NCBI GenBank assembly: GCA_021151825.1
Contig: JAGKWQ010000006.1
Location: 310,001-374,000 of the forward strand
Source: Cellvibrionaceae bacterium
Lineage (GTDB): Bacteria > Pseudomonadota > Gammaproteobacteria > Pseudomonadales > Cellvibrionaceae
DNA length: 64,000 nucleotides
Reading direction: 5' to 3'
The notes under the pieces were generated by a model. It made no database searches. It was not told the DNA's origin and worked only from the letters and a program-made list of their open reading frames with translations. Shown here piece after piece: positions 7,766 through 15,790 of this stretch. Every line of letters starts with the position of its first letter. The first letter of the stretch is position 1. Position numbers and translations under genes: made by a program.

Positions 7766-7794
7766 TTGACAATTAACAATGTAAGATGTATACA
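7766..7794 (+). promoter_or_regulatory. Predicted sigma-70 promoter of the araC-type gene
   Basis: TTGACA (7766-7771) and TATACA (7789-7794) are separated by 17 bp. A start near 7802 would give a leader of about 105 bases before the ATG at 7908. The leader contains three hairpins. Confidence 0.55.
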
Positions 7795-7829
7795 AGTACA
7801 CAAATATCAAATTAAAAATAAATAATTGG

Positions 7830-7890
7830 GGCATCCTGCCGGGTGCCTGTGAAAACAGGCGGCCTTCTACAGGGAATACCCGTGTATTCC
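7830..7890 (+). promoter_or_regulatory. Structured 5' leader with three hairpins
   Basis: Hairpin 1 pairs GGCATCC (7830-7836) with GGGTGCC (7841-7847). Hairpin 2 pairs GCCTGT (7845-7850) with ACAGGC (7855-7860) around a GAAA tetraloop. Hairpin 3 pairs GGAATAC (7873-7879) with GTATTCC (7884-7890), and ends 17 bases before the start codon. Hairpins 1 and 2 share bases 7845-7847, so they compete. I do not recognise a known riboswitch class. Confidence 0.55.
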
Positions 7891-7907
7891 ACTCTGGTTT
7901 TTCATCA

Positions 7908-9068
7908 ATGATAAAGTTTTACCGGAATGTTGCCATTGGATCGCTAATAATGGTGATCCTGACGGCGGCTATTGTTTATATCGGGTATAAAAAATCCCAT
8001 CTGACGGCTTCATTATTTCCAGCACGCGATCAGGGTTTGGTGTGGAAAACGGCGATAGAGCCTGAAAAACCAAAAGGAAAAACCCAATTATTATTGAGGA
8101 ATGAAATCGGTAACGTAGAGTACGATTTTTTTCTCGATCCCGAACAACAGTTTCCTTATATCCATTATTCACTGTATTTTGTTGATGCCATCCAATCCAC
8201 ATTGCAAGTTGATCTAACACGCTACCAATCGGTATCGTTCAAGGTAATTTGTGATCCCAAAAATGTTTTACAGTTTGTATTGTTTAGTTTCGATGACAAG
8301 GTTACCGATCTAAAAAATCTGGTGACACGCCGTGTATCGTCAACTGCTTTCTCGTGCACCCAGGCCTGGAGCACGGTAACGATAGAGCTGGATGATCTTG
8401 AGACTCCACAGTGGTGGCTGAGTAAATACGGTTTTGATTATAGTGAAAAGGGTTACTTACTACATAAAACCATGGGGTTTGCCTGGGTTAATTCTTTGCA
8501 AAGCCCTGTGAATACTCCCGCCAATGTAAAGCTTACGGAAATCCAATTGATGGGGGCAGAGCCTCGTTATGTTTATGGCGCTGTTGCTATTTGTATGTGT
8601 TTATGGATTTTATTTTTTATATGGCAACTTCGTCGCTATGCGATGGCATTGACCCTGGAAATCAGAGCGCGCGTTAAGGATGATCAACCATTGATCGCCT
8701 ATAAGAAATTATCGATTGAACCGCAAAAAGATAAGGAAAAAGACGCTTTGTTGCGTTATATGGCAACGGAATATACCAATCACGATTTAAGTCTTGAAAC
8801 TGCAATATCATCGCTCAATATTAATCGCAATAAAATTAATGATATTTTGAAAGAAGAATTAGGCCTGACGTTCACCACCTATCTAAACAAGCTGCGTCTG
8901 ACTGAAGCGGCAAGGTTGCTAACCGAGAGCACAAATGTGAACGTTTCTGAAATTGCTTATGCTGTCGGGTATAACAACGTACCTTACTTTAATAAGTTGT
9001 TCAAACAAGAATACGGGTGCGCACCAAAAACATTTAAAACGTTGTATCTGTCAAAAGATTTGCCGTAA
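7908..9068 (+). CDS. Membrane-bound AraC-family regulator with periplasmic sensor
   Basis: A 386-residue protein with membrane helices at about 7-26 and 222-243. Between them lies a region of about 190 residues, predicted periplasmic, rich in beta strands and aromatic residues (WKTAIEP, FPYIHYSLYF, TPQWWLSKYGFDY), reminiscent of carbohydrate-binding jelly-roll folds (inference). A short cytoplasmic linker leads to an AraC double helix-turn-helix at about 283-380 (LTFTTYLNKLRLTEAARLL, then SEIAYAVGYNNVPYFNKLFK). This one-piece design lets an external signal reach DNA directly. The neighbour downstream is a secreted xylanase, so xylan fragments are a reasonable ligand guess. ATG 7908 has no strong ribosome site and follows a structured leader. 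Confidence 0.85.
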   Translation: MIKFYRNVAIGSLIMVILTAAIVYIGYKKSHLTASLFPARDQGLVWKTAIEPEKPKGKTQLLLRNEIGNVEYDFFLDPEQQFPYIHYSLYFVDAIQSTLQVDLTRYQSVSFKVICDPKNVLQFVLFSFDDKVTDLKNLVTRRVSSTAFSCTQAWSTVTIELDDLETPQWWLSKYGFDYSEKGYLLHKTMGFAWVNSLQSPVNTPANVKLTEIQLMGAEPRYVYGAVAICMCLWILFFIWQLRRYAMALTLEIRARVKDDQPLIAYKKLSIEPQKDKEKDALLRYMATEYTNHDLSLETAISSLNINRNKINDILKEELGLTFTTYLNKLRLTEAARLLTESTNVNVSEIAYAVGYNNVPYFNKLFKQEYGCAPKTFKTLYLSKDLP

Positions 9069-9069
9069 G

Positions 9070-9113
9070 CCAATGAAATTCTGTAATTTTATTGGCAAAA
9101 AATATTTCATTGG
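9070..9113. repeat. Three copies of ATTT(C/T)ATTGG, one inverted
   Basis: CCAATGAAAT (9070-9079) is the exact inverse of ATTTCATTGG (9104-9113) and, with one mismatch, of ATTTTATTGG (9086-9095). The two direct copies start 18 bp apart. It may act as a weak terminator of the araC-type gene or as an operator. Confidence 0.5.
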
Positions 9114-9274
9114 GGGAGTATTTTTGTATTGAAATCACCTCCATCAAGTGTAATTTTTAGCACTATTGCTTTCACTTTTTGCATCTTGATAAAGATTGTG
9201 CGAAAAATGCAAAACCTGCGCATTAAATCTGGATATCTTCCTCGCCTCTCCACCCCTTAACCGGGGTACGCTAG

Positions 9275-9304
9275 ATCTGTAAAAATACTAAATCTATAAA
9301 AATA
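9275..9304. repeat. 13-base tandem direct repeat upstream of xylanase
   Basis: ATCTGTAAAAATA (9275-9287) and ATCTATAAAAATA (9292-9304) differ at one base and start 17 bp apart. AraC-type regulators often bind direct repeats, and one is encoded just upstream. Confidence 0.45.
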
Positions 9305-9413
9305 AATGTTGTTTTACCCAAAACCTCACATCTGATTTTCAGCGGTATGCCGACAACAATTGGCCGAAAAAATTTCTGCCACTCCATTGCTACTCATATC
9401 GGAGATTAAAACA

Positions 9414-12400
9414 ATGCATAAATTGAACACTTTTCCTGAGTCAATCGCTCAGGCACTTAAGCGAACTCGCGTTCTGGTTACAGCGGGGGCTGTGCTGGCG
9501 ATGGCGGCACAAGGCGCATCTGCTGCTTGTACCTACACGATTGATAACGAATGGAATACCGGTTTTGTTGCCAGTATCACCATCAAAAATGATACGGGAG
9601 CAGCGGTTAATGGCTGGAACATTAACTGGAGCTATTCCACCAATCGCATAACCAGTTCCTGGAATGCCAATCTCACCGGCTCCAATCCTTACACTGCAAC
9701 CAATTTGGGCTGGAATGGCAGTATTGCTGCAGGGCAATCGGTGTCGTTTGGTTTTCAGGGTAATAAGAACGGTGCTACCGCTGAGCGTCCAACTATAAAT
9801 GGCACTGTGTGTAGTGGTGGCACAGTATCTTCACCAGCATCCTCCAGTGTTATTCGCAGTTCGGTACCAAGCTCCACGCCCAGCTCAGTACCAAGCTCAA
9901 GCCGTAGCTCGGTTCCCAGTTCCATTGCAGTCACTTCCAGCAGCAGATCATCTGCCGCGCCTGTTACCCGCAAATTCGTTGGCAACATCACCACTTCAGG
10001 TGCAGTGAGACCAGATTTTATTAATTACTGGAACCAAATCACGCCGGAAAATGAAGGCAAATGGGGTTCTGTTGAAGCGACGCGCGATCAGTACAACTGG
10101 GCACCACTTGACCGTATTTATGCCTACGCACGCGAACACAATATTCCAGTGAAAGCACATACCTTTGTGTGGGGTAGCCAATTCCCGAGCTGGATTAATA
10201 ATTTGAGTGCAGCGGAGCAAGCCGCAGAAATTGAAGAATGGATTCGTGATTACTGTACACGCTACCCCGATACAGCCATGATCGATGTAGTGAATGAAGC
10301 GATCCCCGGTCATGCTCCCGCTGCGTTTGCACAAAATGCATTTGGCAATGACTGGATTATTAAATCCTTCCAGCTTGCACGCCAATATTGCCCCAATGCA
10401 ATTTTGATTTTGAACGATTACAACGTATTAAGTTGGGATACCGATAAATTCATTACGTTGGCCAGACCTGTGATTGCTGCCGGTGTAGTCGATGCATTGG
10501 GTGCTCAATCCCATGGGCTTGCTGATCGTCCATTATCAGAGACTACAAGCAAGCTGAATCAAATCGCCGCATTGGGTTTGCCGATTTATATTTCTGAATA
10601 TGACATTGAGAAAACCAATGATCAGGAACAATTGCAGGTGATGCAACAACAATTCCCGTTGTTCTATAACCATGCATCGGTGAAAGGTATTACGTTGTGG
10701 GGGTATGTCGTTGGAAAAACCTGGCGCGACGGTACCGGTTTAATTCAAGATAATGGAACATTTCGCCCGGCGATGACATGGTTGATGAATTATTTATCTT
10801 CAGTAACGCCATCAAGCCAAAGTTCTGTACCGAGTTCATCCAGATCGAGCCAATCATCCGCAATTATTTCCAGCTCATCATCAAGTGTGATTGTGCCGGC
10901 AACCTCAAGTAGCAGCTCGCGCCCATCATCCAGTTCTGTGCGTTCATCCAGTTCAAGTTCGATTATTTCAACCACACGTGAATTGGTTTACGCGATTAAC
11001 TCCGGTGGTGGAAAAGTGAATTACAACGGCGTGGAATATCAGGCAGATCGTTTCAATACTGGCGGCACTGCGAATAGCACCACTGACAATATCAGCAACG
11101 TTGCAGAAGGCGCACTGTTCCAAAGCGAACTCTACGGTACCTTCGGTTATGAAATTCCGGTAACCAATTCGACTTACAGTGTCGAGTTACATTTTGCCGA
11201 GATTTATCACACCACCGTGGGTAAACGTTCATTCAATGTATCGGTTGAAGGTAAACAGGAATTGTCGCAAGTCGATTTGTATTCGTTGATAGGCGCTGAT
11301 GCTGCTTATTCTTACACTGTAAATAATGTTCAAGTGACGGATGGCAAATTGAACATTAATCTGGAAACATTATTGGATAACGGTACGCTCGCTGGGTTTG
11401 CGATTTATTCTTCAACCGGTGGAAAATTTGTGGAGCCACCAGTAGTAGATCCGGGTTCAGCAAGCAAAGAAAATGAAGGTGCTGATTGCGTATTGGGTTC
11501 TGCACCTGCTGCAACCAGCAATGCAAAACTTCCTGATCCATTCAAAAAGTATAATGGTTCACGCATCGCTTCCAAATCAGAATGGCGTTGCCAGCGCCAG
11601 GAAATTTTGAAACAAGTTGAAGCATCTATTTACGGAACCAAACCACCAAAACCGGAAAAAGTAACGGGCACTGTTAGTCGTACCCAAATTACGGTGAACG
11701 TTGAGCATCAAGGCAAAACTGCAAGCTTTACTGCAAAAGTAGAAATGCCAACCAATGCGAGCGGTGCAGTACCTGCGGTTGTTGTACTCGGTGGTTTTGG
11801 TGGCGATACTGCAACCATTAAGGCGGAAGGTGCAGCAATTATTACTTATGATCCTTACGCCGTTGGTGCCGAATCCGGAAGCCGTACTAATAAAACCGGT
11901 GCGTTCTATACCATTTACGGAAACAGAAGCACAACGGGATTATTGGCTGCATGGGGTTGGGGCGTGAGTCGTATTATCGACGTATTGGAGCAATCCGGCG
12001 CAACCATATTGAAGCCCGATGCAATTGGTGTAACAGGTTGTTCGCGTTTCGGTAAAGGCGCATTCGCCATCGGCGCACTGGATCAACGCATCGCGTTAAC
12101 CATTCCGTTCGAATCCGGTAGCGGTGGGGTTCCAATCTGGCGTGGTATCCCGGGTGAAGGTGCACAAAGCCCAAGCAGTGCGTACGGTGAAACCTATTGG
12201 TTGGGTGATGCATTCAGCAATTACACTGCGGATACAAAACGCTTGCCAGTGGATACCCACGAGATTATCGCATTGGTTGCTCCGCGCGGACTCTACATCA
12301 TGGACAACCCGCACATTGCTAACCTGGGGCCAAAATCAGCACACGCGGCGGCATTAGCGGGTGCAGAAGTGTATAAAGCACTGGGTGCAACCAGTTCAAT

Positions 12401-12590
12401 CACTTACCACTCCAACGTGGCCAGTGGTTCGCACTGTGAAATTCGCCCCGAGCACAAAGCGCAATTACAAGCCAATATCAGACGCTTCCTGAAAAAAGAA
12501 TCGGCTACTACTGGCGGCTTGAATGCGCACTCCAAAGCGACAGCCAACAAAAACGATTGGGTGGATTGGACGACACCGACGTTAAACTAA
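9414..12590 (+). CDS. Secreted modular xylanase-glucuronoyl esterase (CBM2-GH10-malectin-CE15)
   Basis: A 1058-residue exported enzyme. The signal peptide ends near residue 37 (GASA). CBM2 spans 38-133 with a C39-C133 pair and exposed tryptophans. A Ser-rich linker follows. GH10 endo-xylanase spans about 187-465, with acid/base E295 (DVVNEA) and nucleophile E395 (ISEYD). A second Ser linker runs to about 520. A malectin-like (CBM57-type) domain spans 523-666. A CE15 glucuronoyl esterase spans about 685-1030, with nucleophile S877 in GCSRFGKG, E900 in IPFESGSGG and H1007 in SHCEIRPEH. GH10 cuts the xylan backbone; CE15 cleaves lignin-glucuronoxylan esters. ATG 9414 is chosen for GGAG at 9401-9404 and the signal peptide; the frame is open further upstream. 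Both active sites look intact. Confidence 0.96.
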   Translation: MHKLNTFPESIAQALKRTRVLVTAGAVLAMAAQGASAACTYTIDNEWNTGFVASITIKNDTGAAVNGWNINWSYSTNRITSSWNANLTGSNPYTATNLGWNGSIAAGQSVSFGFQGNKNGATAERPTINGTVCSGGTVSSPASSSVIRSSVPSSTPSSVPSSSRSSVPSSIAVTSSSRSSAAPVTRKFVGNITTSGAVRPDFINYWNQITPENEGKWGSVEATRDQYNWAPLDRIYAYAREHNIPVKAHTFVWGSQFPSWINNLSAAEQAAEIEEWIRDYCTRYPDTAMIDVVNEAIPGHAPAAFAQNAFGNDWIIKSFQLARQYCPNAILILNDYNVLSWDTDKFITLARPVIAAGVVDALGAQSHGLADRPLSETTSKLNQIAALGLPIYISEYDIEKTNDQEQLQVMQQQFPLFYNHASVKGITLWGYVVGKTWRDGTGLIQDNGTFRPAMTWLMNYLSSVTPSSQSSVPSSSRSSQSSAIISSSSSSVIVPATSSSSSRPSSSSVRSSSSSSIISTTRELVYAINSGGGKVNYNGVEYQADRFNTGGTANSTTDNISNVAEGALFQSELYGTFGYEIPVTNSTYSVELHFAEIYHTTVGKRSFNVSVEGKQELSQVDLYSLIGADAAYSYTVNNVQVTDGKLNINLETLLDNGTLAGFAIYSSTGGKFVEPPVVDPGSASKENEGADCVLGSAPAATSNAKLPDPFKKYNGSRIASKSEWRCQRQEILKQVEASIYGTKPPKPEKVTGTVSRTQITVNVEHQGKTASFTAKVEMPTNASGAVPAVVVLGGFGGDTATIKAEGAAIITYDPYAVGAESGSRTNKTGAFYTIYGNRSTTGLLAAWGWGVSRIIDVLEQSGATILKPDAIGVTGCSRFGKGAFAIGALDQRIALTIPFESGSGGVPIWRGIPGEGAQSPSSAYGETYWLGDAFSNYTADTKRLPVDTHEIIALVAPRGLYIMDNPHIANLGPKSAHAAALAGAEVYKALGATSSITYHSNVASGSHCEIRPEHKAQLQANIRRFLKKESATTGGLNAHSKATANKNDWVDWTTPTLN

Positions 12591-12620
12591 AATTATTACC
12601 AGGGATGGAAAATTGAAATA

Positions 12621-12657
12621 AAAAGCCAACATTGTTTATGCCGTGTTGGCTTTTTTT
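12621..12657 (+). terminator. Rho-independent terminator of the xylanase gene
   Basis: AAAAGCCAACA pairs with TGTTGGCTTTT across a 12-base loop, followed by a T run to 12657. It begins 30 bases after the stop codon. Confidence 0.85.
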
Positions 12658-12816
12658 GTTTCTTGTTCAGCATCGCTGGTTGCCAGATATTTAAATTGCT
12701 CTTCTGTTTTCCCTGCTTATTTGTCATCTGCTTTTCTAAGGGCATATTAATTCTAGCGAATATCACAATCCCATTTAATAAAAATAAATTTTAGCGTTTG
12801 TTAAAAATACTTATTA

Positions 12817-12832
12817 CCCCCCAATTGGGGGG
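12817..12832. repeat. 16-bp palindrome CCCCCCAATTGGGGGG
   Basis: A perfect 16-bp palindrome in AT-rich DNA, 67 bases before the ATG of the next gene. As RNA it forms six G-C pairs with an AAUU loop; as DNA it could be an operator. There is no T run, so it is not a standard terminator. Confidence 0.6.
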
Positions 12833-12898
12833 CGCAGTGAAACAGGGGTTTTTGTAAAGTCCGTTGGTGAGAAAATATTCATCAAGAGGAAATACGAA

Positions 12899-13507
12899 AT
12901 GGATGCTAAAGTTTTTTCAGTTCAACAGATATCTCTGGGGTACACCAAAAATATTCCGCCGTCGGTCATTATTGGCGCAGCAGGAACTGTTCCTACAACA
13001 GGGTGGTCGGAGGCCAGGCTGGTACCCTGGATTTACATTGCCCCTCCAGCTGATGGCATATGGGATTTTGATTTCATCGCCAAAGCACCTTCTGGTATTG
13101 CACTGCAAGTGTTATCACCGATCGCATCCGCACCTTTCATCGCAGAAGTACCCGAATGGTTTAAAGGCGTAAGAGTGCACGCGTCTACCAACGTTGCAAC
13201 GGAACTCGTAGATTCTCAAGTGACCCTGACTCAATTTTCTGCGGCTTCTCTAGGTGGTGGTGATTTTTTTCCTTGGGCCAGTAAAGACAATGGCGGTGCG
13301 GATGGTTTTCCATGGAGCGTTGCGGGCGATGAGAGCTTGCGAAGTGATACGGCTGTTCTTGCTCGCACTATTGGCAGCCTTACAGGAGGGTATGTTCGTA
13401 CCTATACGGTTAGCAACCCTCCGAAAACGGAGGATTTTCGACAAGATAGAATTAATTTTGTTGTGGAAGATAATACGCCAAAAATTTTGCGCATTCATAT
13501 TGGTTAA
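12899..13507 (+). CDS. Hypothetical 202-aa protein with I78/potato-inhibitor-like C-terminal motif
   Basis: A 202-residue protein, no signal peptide, with AAGAGGAAA as ribosome site before ATG 12899. Most of it is not recognised: beta-rich, with Pro- and Trp-containing segments (VPWIYIAPPADGIWDFDFIA). The last 23 residues (FRQDRINFVVEDN, then ILRIHIG) match the reactive-loop signature of the I78 / potato inhibitor I peptidase inhibitors (xxRxDRxNxxxDxxxxIxxxxxG), although the usual terminal Cys-Gly is Ile-Gly here. A peptidase-inhibitor-like tail on a larger domain is possible; the function is otherwise unknown. It is flanked by long gene-free gaps. Confidence 0.7.
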   Translation: MDAKVFSVQQISLGYTKNIPPSVIIGAAGTVPTTGWSEARLVPWIYIAPPADGIWDFDFIAKAPSGIALQVLSPIASAPFIAEVPEWFKGVRVHASTNVATELVDSQVTLTQFSAASLGGGDFFPWASKDNGGADGFPWSVAGDESLRSDTAVLARTIGSLTGGYVRTYTVSNPPKTEDFRQDRINFVVEDNTPKILRIHIG

Positions 13508-13934
13508 TATTTTCCCGTGGATTTTTTAACTGAAAATTAGTAGGAGAAGGCGGTAATAGAACTGCTTCTGTTGATTGCATCTGCCTATGGAACATGTATT
13601 GGTTTGTCACTTAATGACCTTCATTATTGTGTAGGTTAATTTTTAAAATTTAATAACGTTAGTTTTTTCAGAACTATTGATCGCGATTTCACATGATTCT
13701 GCACTTGGCCAAATAACACCTCTCTTTTCGCGCTCCTTCCCCTGATCACGAGGGACGTAATTCTTTCTGGCAAATCTTCCTCTATTTGCAACCCAAATGG
13801 AGGGGGAGTTTATATCCCTTGATCTGTAAAACTATTACAACATGTCTATCAGACGCCTGGTTAACCAATCTTTCCTCGTGCCCACGATGGAAATAATCAA
13901 CATTATTTTTAATAGCCACTAAAAGGAGATCATC
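13508..13934. other. Gene-free gap, 427 bases
   Basis: No supportable coding frame, RNA gene or strong terminator is seen. A small perfect palindrome TGGTTAACCA lies at 13858-13867, about 70 bases before the nuclease gene. GGAG at 13925-13928 is the ribosome site of the nuclease gene. Confidence 0.5.
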
Positions 13935-14663
13935 ATGAATAACCCATTTCAGATACAGCCCGAGTTGCGTTATGGTGCTCCCGTTTGTGACGAGATTTTA
14001 ACTGGTAGATTCTTCACAATTGGTTATTCGTATTACTTCAGGCAAGCAAAATGGACCTTGGAGATCGTTAATCGAAACGATCACCTGCTAACTGAATACG
14101 AGCGTTTGAACAACTTCAGAGCTGATACAAGAATACCCCAGCGATTTCGTGCGGGTCTTGGTGCTTATAATGGGAACGGGTATGACAGAGGCCATTTGGT
14201 GGCCAGTGCTAATCAAAAATTTCAACAGATTCAAAATAGCGAAACCTTCCTTCTATCCAACATGTCTCCGCAGCATCCAAATTTTAATAGACAGATTTGG
14301 AGAAAGCTCGAGGAGGCTATCAGAGAGCTAAATGCGCGTGAGGATATTTTGGAAACTTATGTTCTCACAGCGCCGGTGTTTTATTTTCAAATTCCTATTC
14401 AAACTATTGGTGACAAAAAAAATGACTATGGAATAGATATTCCGGTTCCGCATGCATTTGTAAAAAGCGTATTGGCAGAAGATAAGCGAGGGCGTTTATC
14501 TCTGTGGACTTTTGAGATGAAGAATGAACCTCTGGATGGTGCATTATCTGATTATCTGGTTTCTACTTACGATGTTGAGCAGATTGTAGGTGGTCGTTTT
14601 TGGGATCGTGTCAATGGCGCAGACCTTCACCAGCAAAAGAAAACACCTAGTGAAATGTGGTGA
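13935..14663 (+). CDS. DNA/RNA non-specific endonuclease (NUC family), no signal peptide
   Basis: A 242-residue protein of the beta-beta-alpha metal NUC family (NucA / Serratia nuclease). The signature DRGH is at about residues 85-88 (YDRGHLVASAN), where the histidine is the general base. The metal-site asparagine lies in the SNMSPQHPNFNRQIWRKLE helix. Secreted family members begin with a signal peptide; this one begins directly (MNNPFQIQPELRYG), so it either stays in the cytoplasm or is exported by another route such as a contact-dependent system. No immunity gene is recognisable, though the next small genes are candidates by position only. AAGGAG precedes the ATG. Confidence 0.9.
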   Translation: MNNPFQIQPELRYGAPVCDEILTGRFFTIGYSYYFRQAKWTLEIVNRNDHLLTEYERLNNFRADTRIPQRFRAGLGAYNGNGYDRGHLVASANQKFQQIQNSETFLLSNMSPQHPNFNRQIWRKLEEAIRELNAREDILETYVLTAPVFYFQIPIQTIGDKKNDYGIDIPVPHAFVKSVLAEDKRGRLSLWTFEMKNEPLDGALSDYLVSTYDVEQIVGGRFWDRVNGADLHQQKKTPSEMW

Positions 14664-14703
14664 TTGTGAATGTAATTGGGCTTGGTTAATGTAATGGTGT
14701 TTA

Positions 14704-14730
14704 ATTAAAGGCGGCAATGCCGCCTTTAAT
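14704..14730. terminator. Bidirectional terminator between convergent genes
   Basis: A perfect 12-bp stem, ATTAAAGGCGGC (14704-14715) with GCCGCCTTTAAT (14719-14730), and a 3-base loop. It separates the nuclease gene from the leftward small gene. Confidence 0.8.
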
Positions 14731-14739
14731 ACTCCGTTT

Positions 14740-14907
14740 TTAACCCTCCATCTGCTTCCTGATATGCACATCAATCCTGTCAATAACAGTAATGATGCTG
14801 CTAAATGTCTTCTGCGGTAACTGCACATTGTTTTCGATTCGATCGAACAGTGCTTCCAGGCAACAGGCTTGGTACCACAGCTGAAACATTACTTCGTCCG
14901 GGCTCAT
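14740..14907 (-). CDS. Possible small helical protein, 55 aa
   Basis: An open frame from ATG 14905-14907 to TAA 14740-14742. It begins MSPDEVMFQLWYQACCLEAL and ends in basic residues (HIRKQMEG); most of it is predicted helical and amphipathic. It ends just before a bidirectional terminator, which supports expression. The only ribosome-like site (GGAG) is 14 bases upstream, which is too far, so confidence is moderate. It resembles the many small helical proteins of pseudomonads but I cannot name a family. Confidence 0.45.
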   Translation of the reverse strand: MSPDEVMFQLWYQACCLEALFDRIENNVQLPQKTFSSIITVIDRIDVHIRKQMEG

Positions 14908-15128
14908 GTTTGGTAAATTTACTCCAATTCTGGTAAGGAATTTATTTTTTTACATTATGGTGTGGCTGTTTTTAACCCAAAGTGGAATTTAAGGCCAACT
15001 AAAGCCAAACAGAATATGTGATGCAGCGTAAGGGGTTGGCCGTTGTTTGAAATGTGTGGGCAATGCCGTCTCCAGTGTTTAGAGACGCACTAAAAATTAA
15101 TTTGTGAAAGATAGAGAGGCACATAAAA

Positions 15129-15449
15129 ATGAAAGATGAGGATAGAGAACAAATGGCTGCAAATGCCAAAGAACTCATAGAGTTCTCTCAAAAAGTCCTG
15201 ACAGAAGCCATGGCATCCTGCCAGGCAGGTGGTTTTGTTTCGATATCTTTGAATATACCTGCCAATATTACTGGGTATTCTGCTCCACCACCCATGCTAA
15301 CCCAGGAAGAAATATGGCAACAGATTAACCAACTATACAAAGCTCAGGGAGGTTTATTTAATTCTAGCCACATGCTAACCAAGCCTATGGACGGTAAGCA
15401 TAACAACGATTCACAGCTGGACGACATAGATAGATTGTTAGGTTCGTGA
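15129..15449 (+). CDS. Hypothetical 106-aa protein
   Basis: A small soluble protein that I do not recognise. An acidic/helical N-terminal part (DEDREQMAANAKELIEFSQK) is followed by a Pro-rich segment (ISLNIPANITGYSAPPPML) and a hydrophilic tail ending in DDIDRLLGS. AGAGG lies upstream of the ATG. There is no signal peptide. It sits alone between gene-poor gaps, near the nuclease and RNase H-like genes. Confidence 0.65.
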   Translation: MKDEDREQMAANAKELIEFSQKVLTEAMASCQAGGFVSISLNIPANITGYSAPPPMLTQEEIWQQINQLYKAQGGLFNSSHMLTKPMDGKHNNDSQLDDIDRLLGS

Positions 15450-15790
15450 AGATACTCTCTGTTTTACCAAAAAGCGAATTGCAACGACTTTTTTGCAACC
15501 CGGAATTAAATAGAACCCTCGTATATCTAATTACTACTGATCTCACCACTTCAAACGAATCAGAGAGTATTCGCTACACATCGAATTTTTTTTAAAAAAT
15601 AGTTTGTGTATAAAACAGGACTTTAGGTTATGAGCTACCTCAATACGAACTTTCGCGTTTGGCTGAAAACCGAATTTTTAGCATATAAATAGGCGCTATC
15701 CCGGAAAACCTGGCGGCTAATCAACTAATAATTGAAAGTAAAATATGAATAAATATCATTCCTTCTCGTATGCGCTCAAAGGTATTTAAT
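15450..15790. other. Gene-free gap with inverted repeat and possible leader ORF
   Basis: 341 bases. ATACTCTCTG (15452-15461) and CAGAGAGTAT (15561-15570) are exact inverses 99 bases apart. A 14-codon frame (ATG 15744, TAA 15786-15788) ends 2 bases before the RNase H-like start codon and might couple its translation, but its own ribosome site is weak. Confidence 0.35.

Larger units (their letters stand above)
9069..9413 (+). promoter_or_regulatory. Intergenic control region before the xylanase gene
   Basis: 345 gene-free bases. It contains a three-copy ATTT(C/T)ATTGG repeat set at 9070-9113, an ACCCC/GGGGT hairpin with a 6-base loop at 9252-9267, and a 13-base direct repeat at 9275-9304. GGAG at 9401-9404 is the xylanase ribosome site. 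No clear sigma-70 promoter was picked out. Confidence 0.5.
12591..12898. other. Gene-free gap with terminator and GC palindrome
   Basis: 308 bases without a coding frame I can support. It holds the xylanase terminator and, at 12817-12832, an isolated perfect palindrome. The rest is AT-rich. Confidence 0.6.

Noticed and set aside
7830..7890. Known riboswitch in the araC-type leader
   Set aside because: Checked by eye against c-di-GMP, fluoride and guanidine-II consensus cores; none fits, so it is left as an unassigned structured leader.
12817..12832. Palindrome as a terminator
   Set aside because: It lacks a T run and lies far from the xylanase stop, which already has a good terminator.
14544..14828. 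Leftward 94-codon frame overlapping the nuclease 3' end
   Set aside because: It crosses a bidirectional terminator and a better frame (14740-14907) exists on the same strand.
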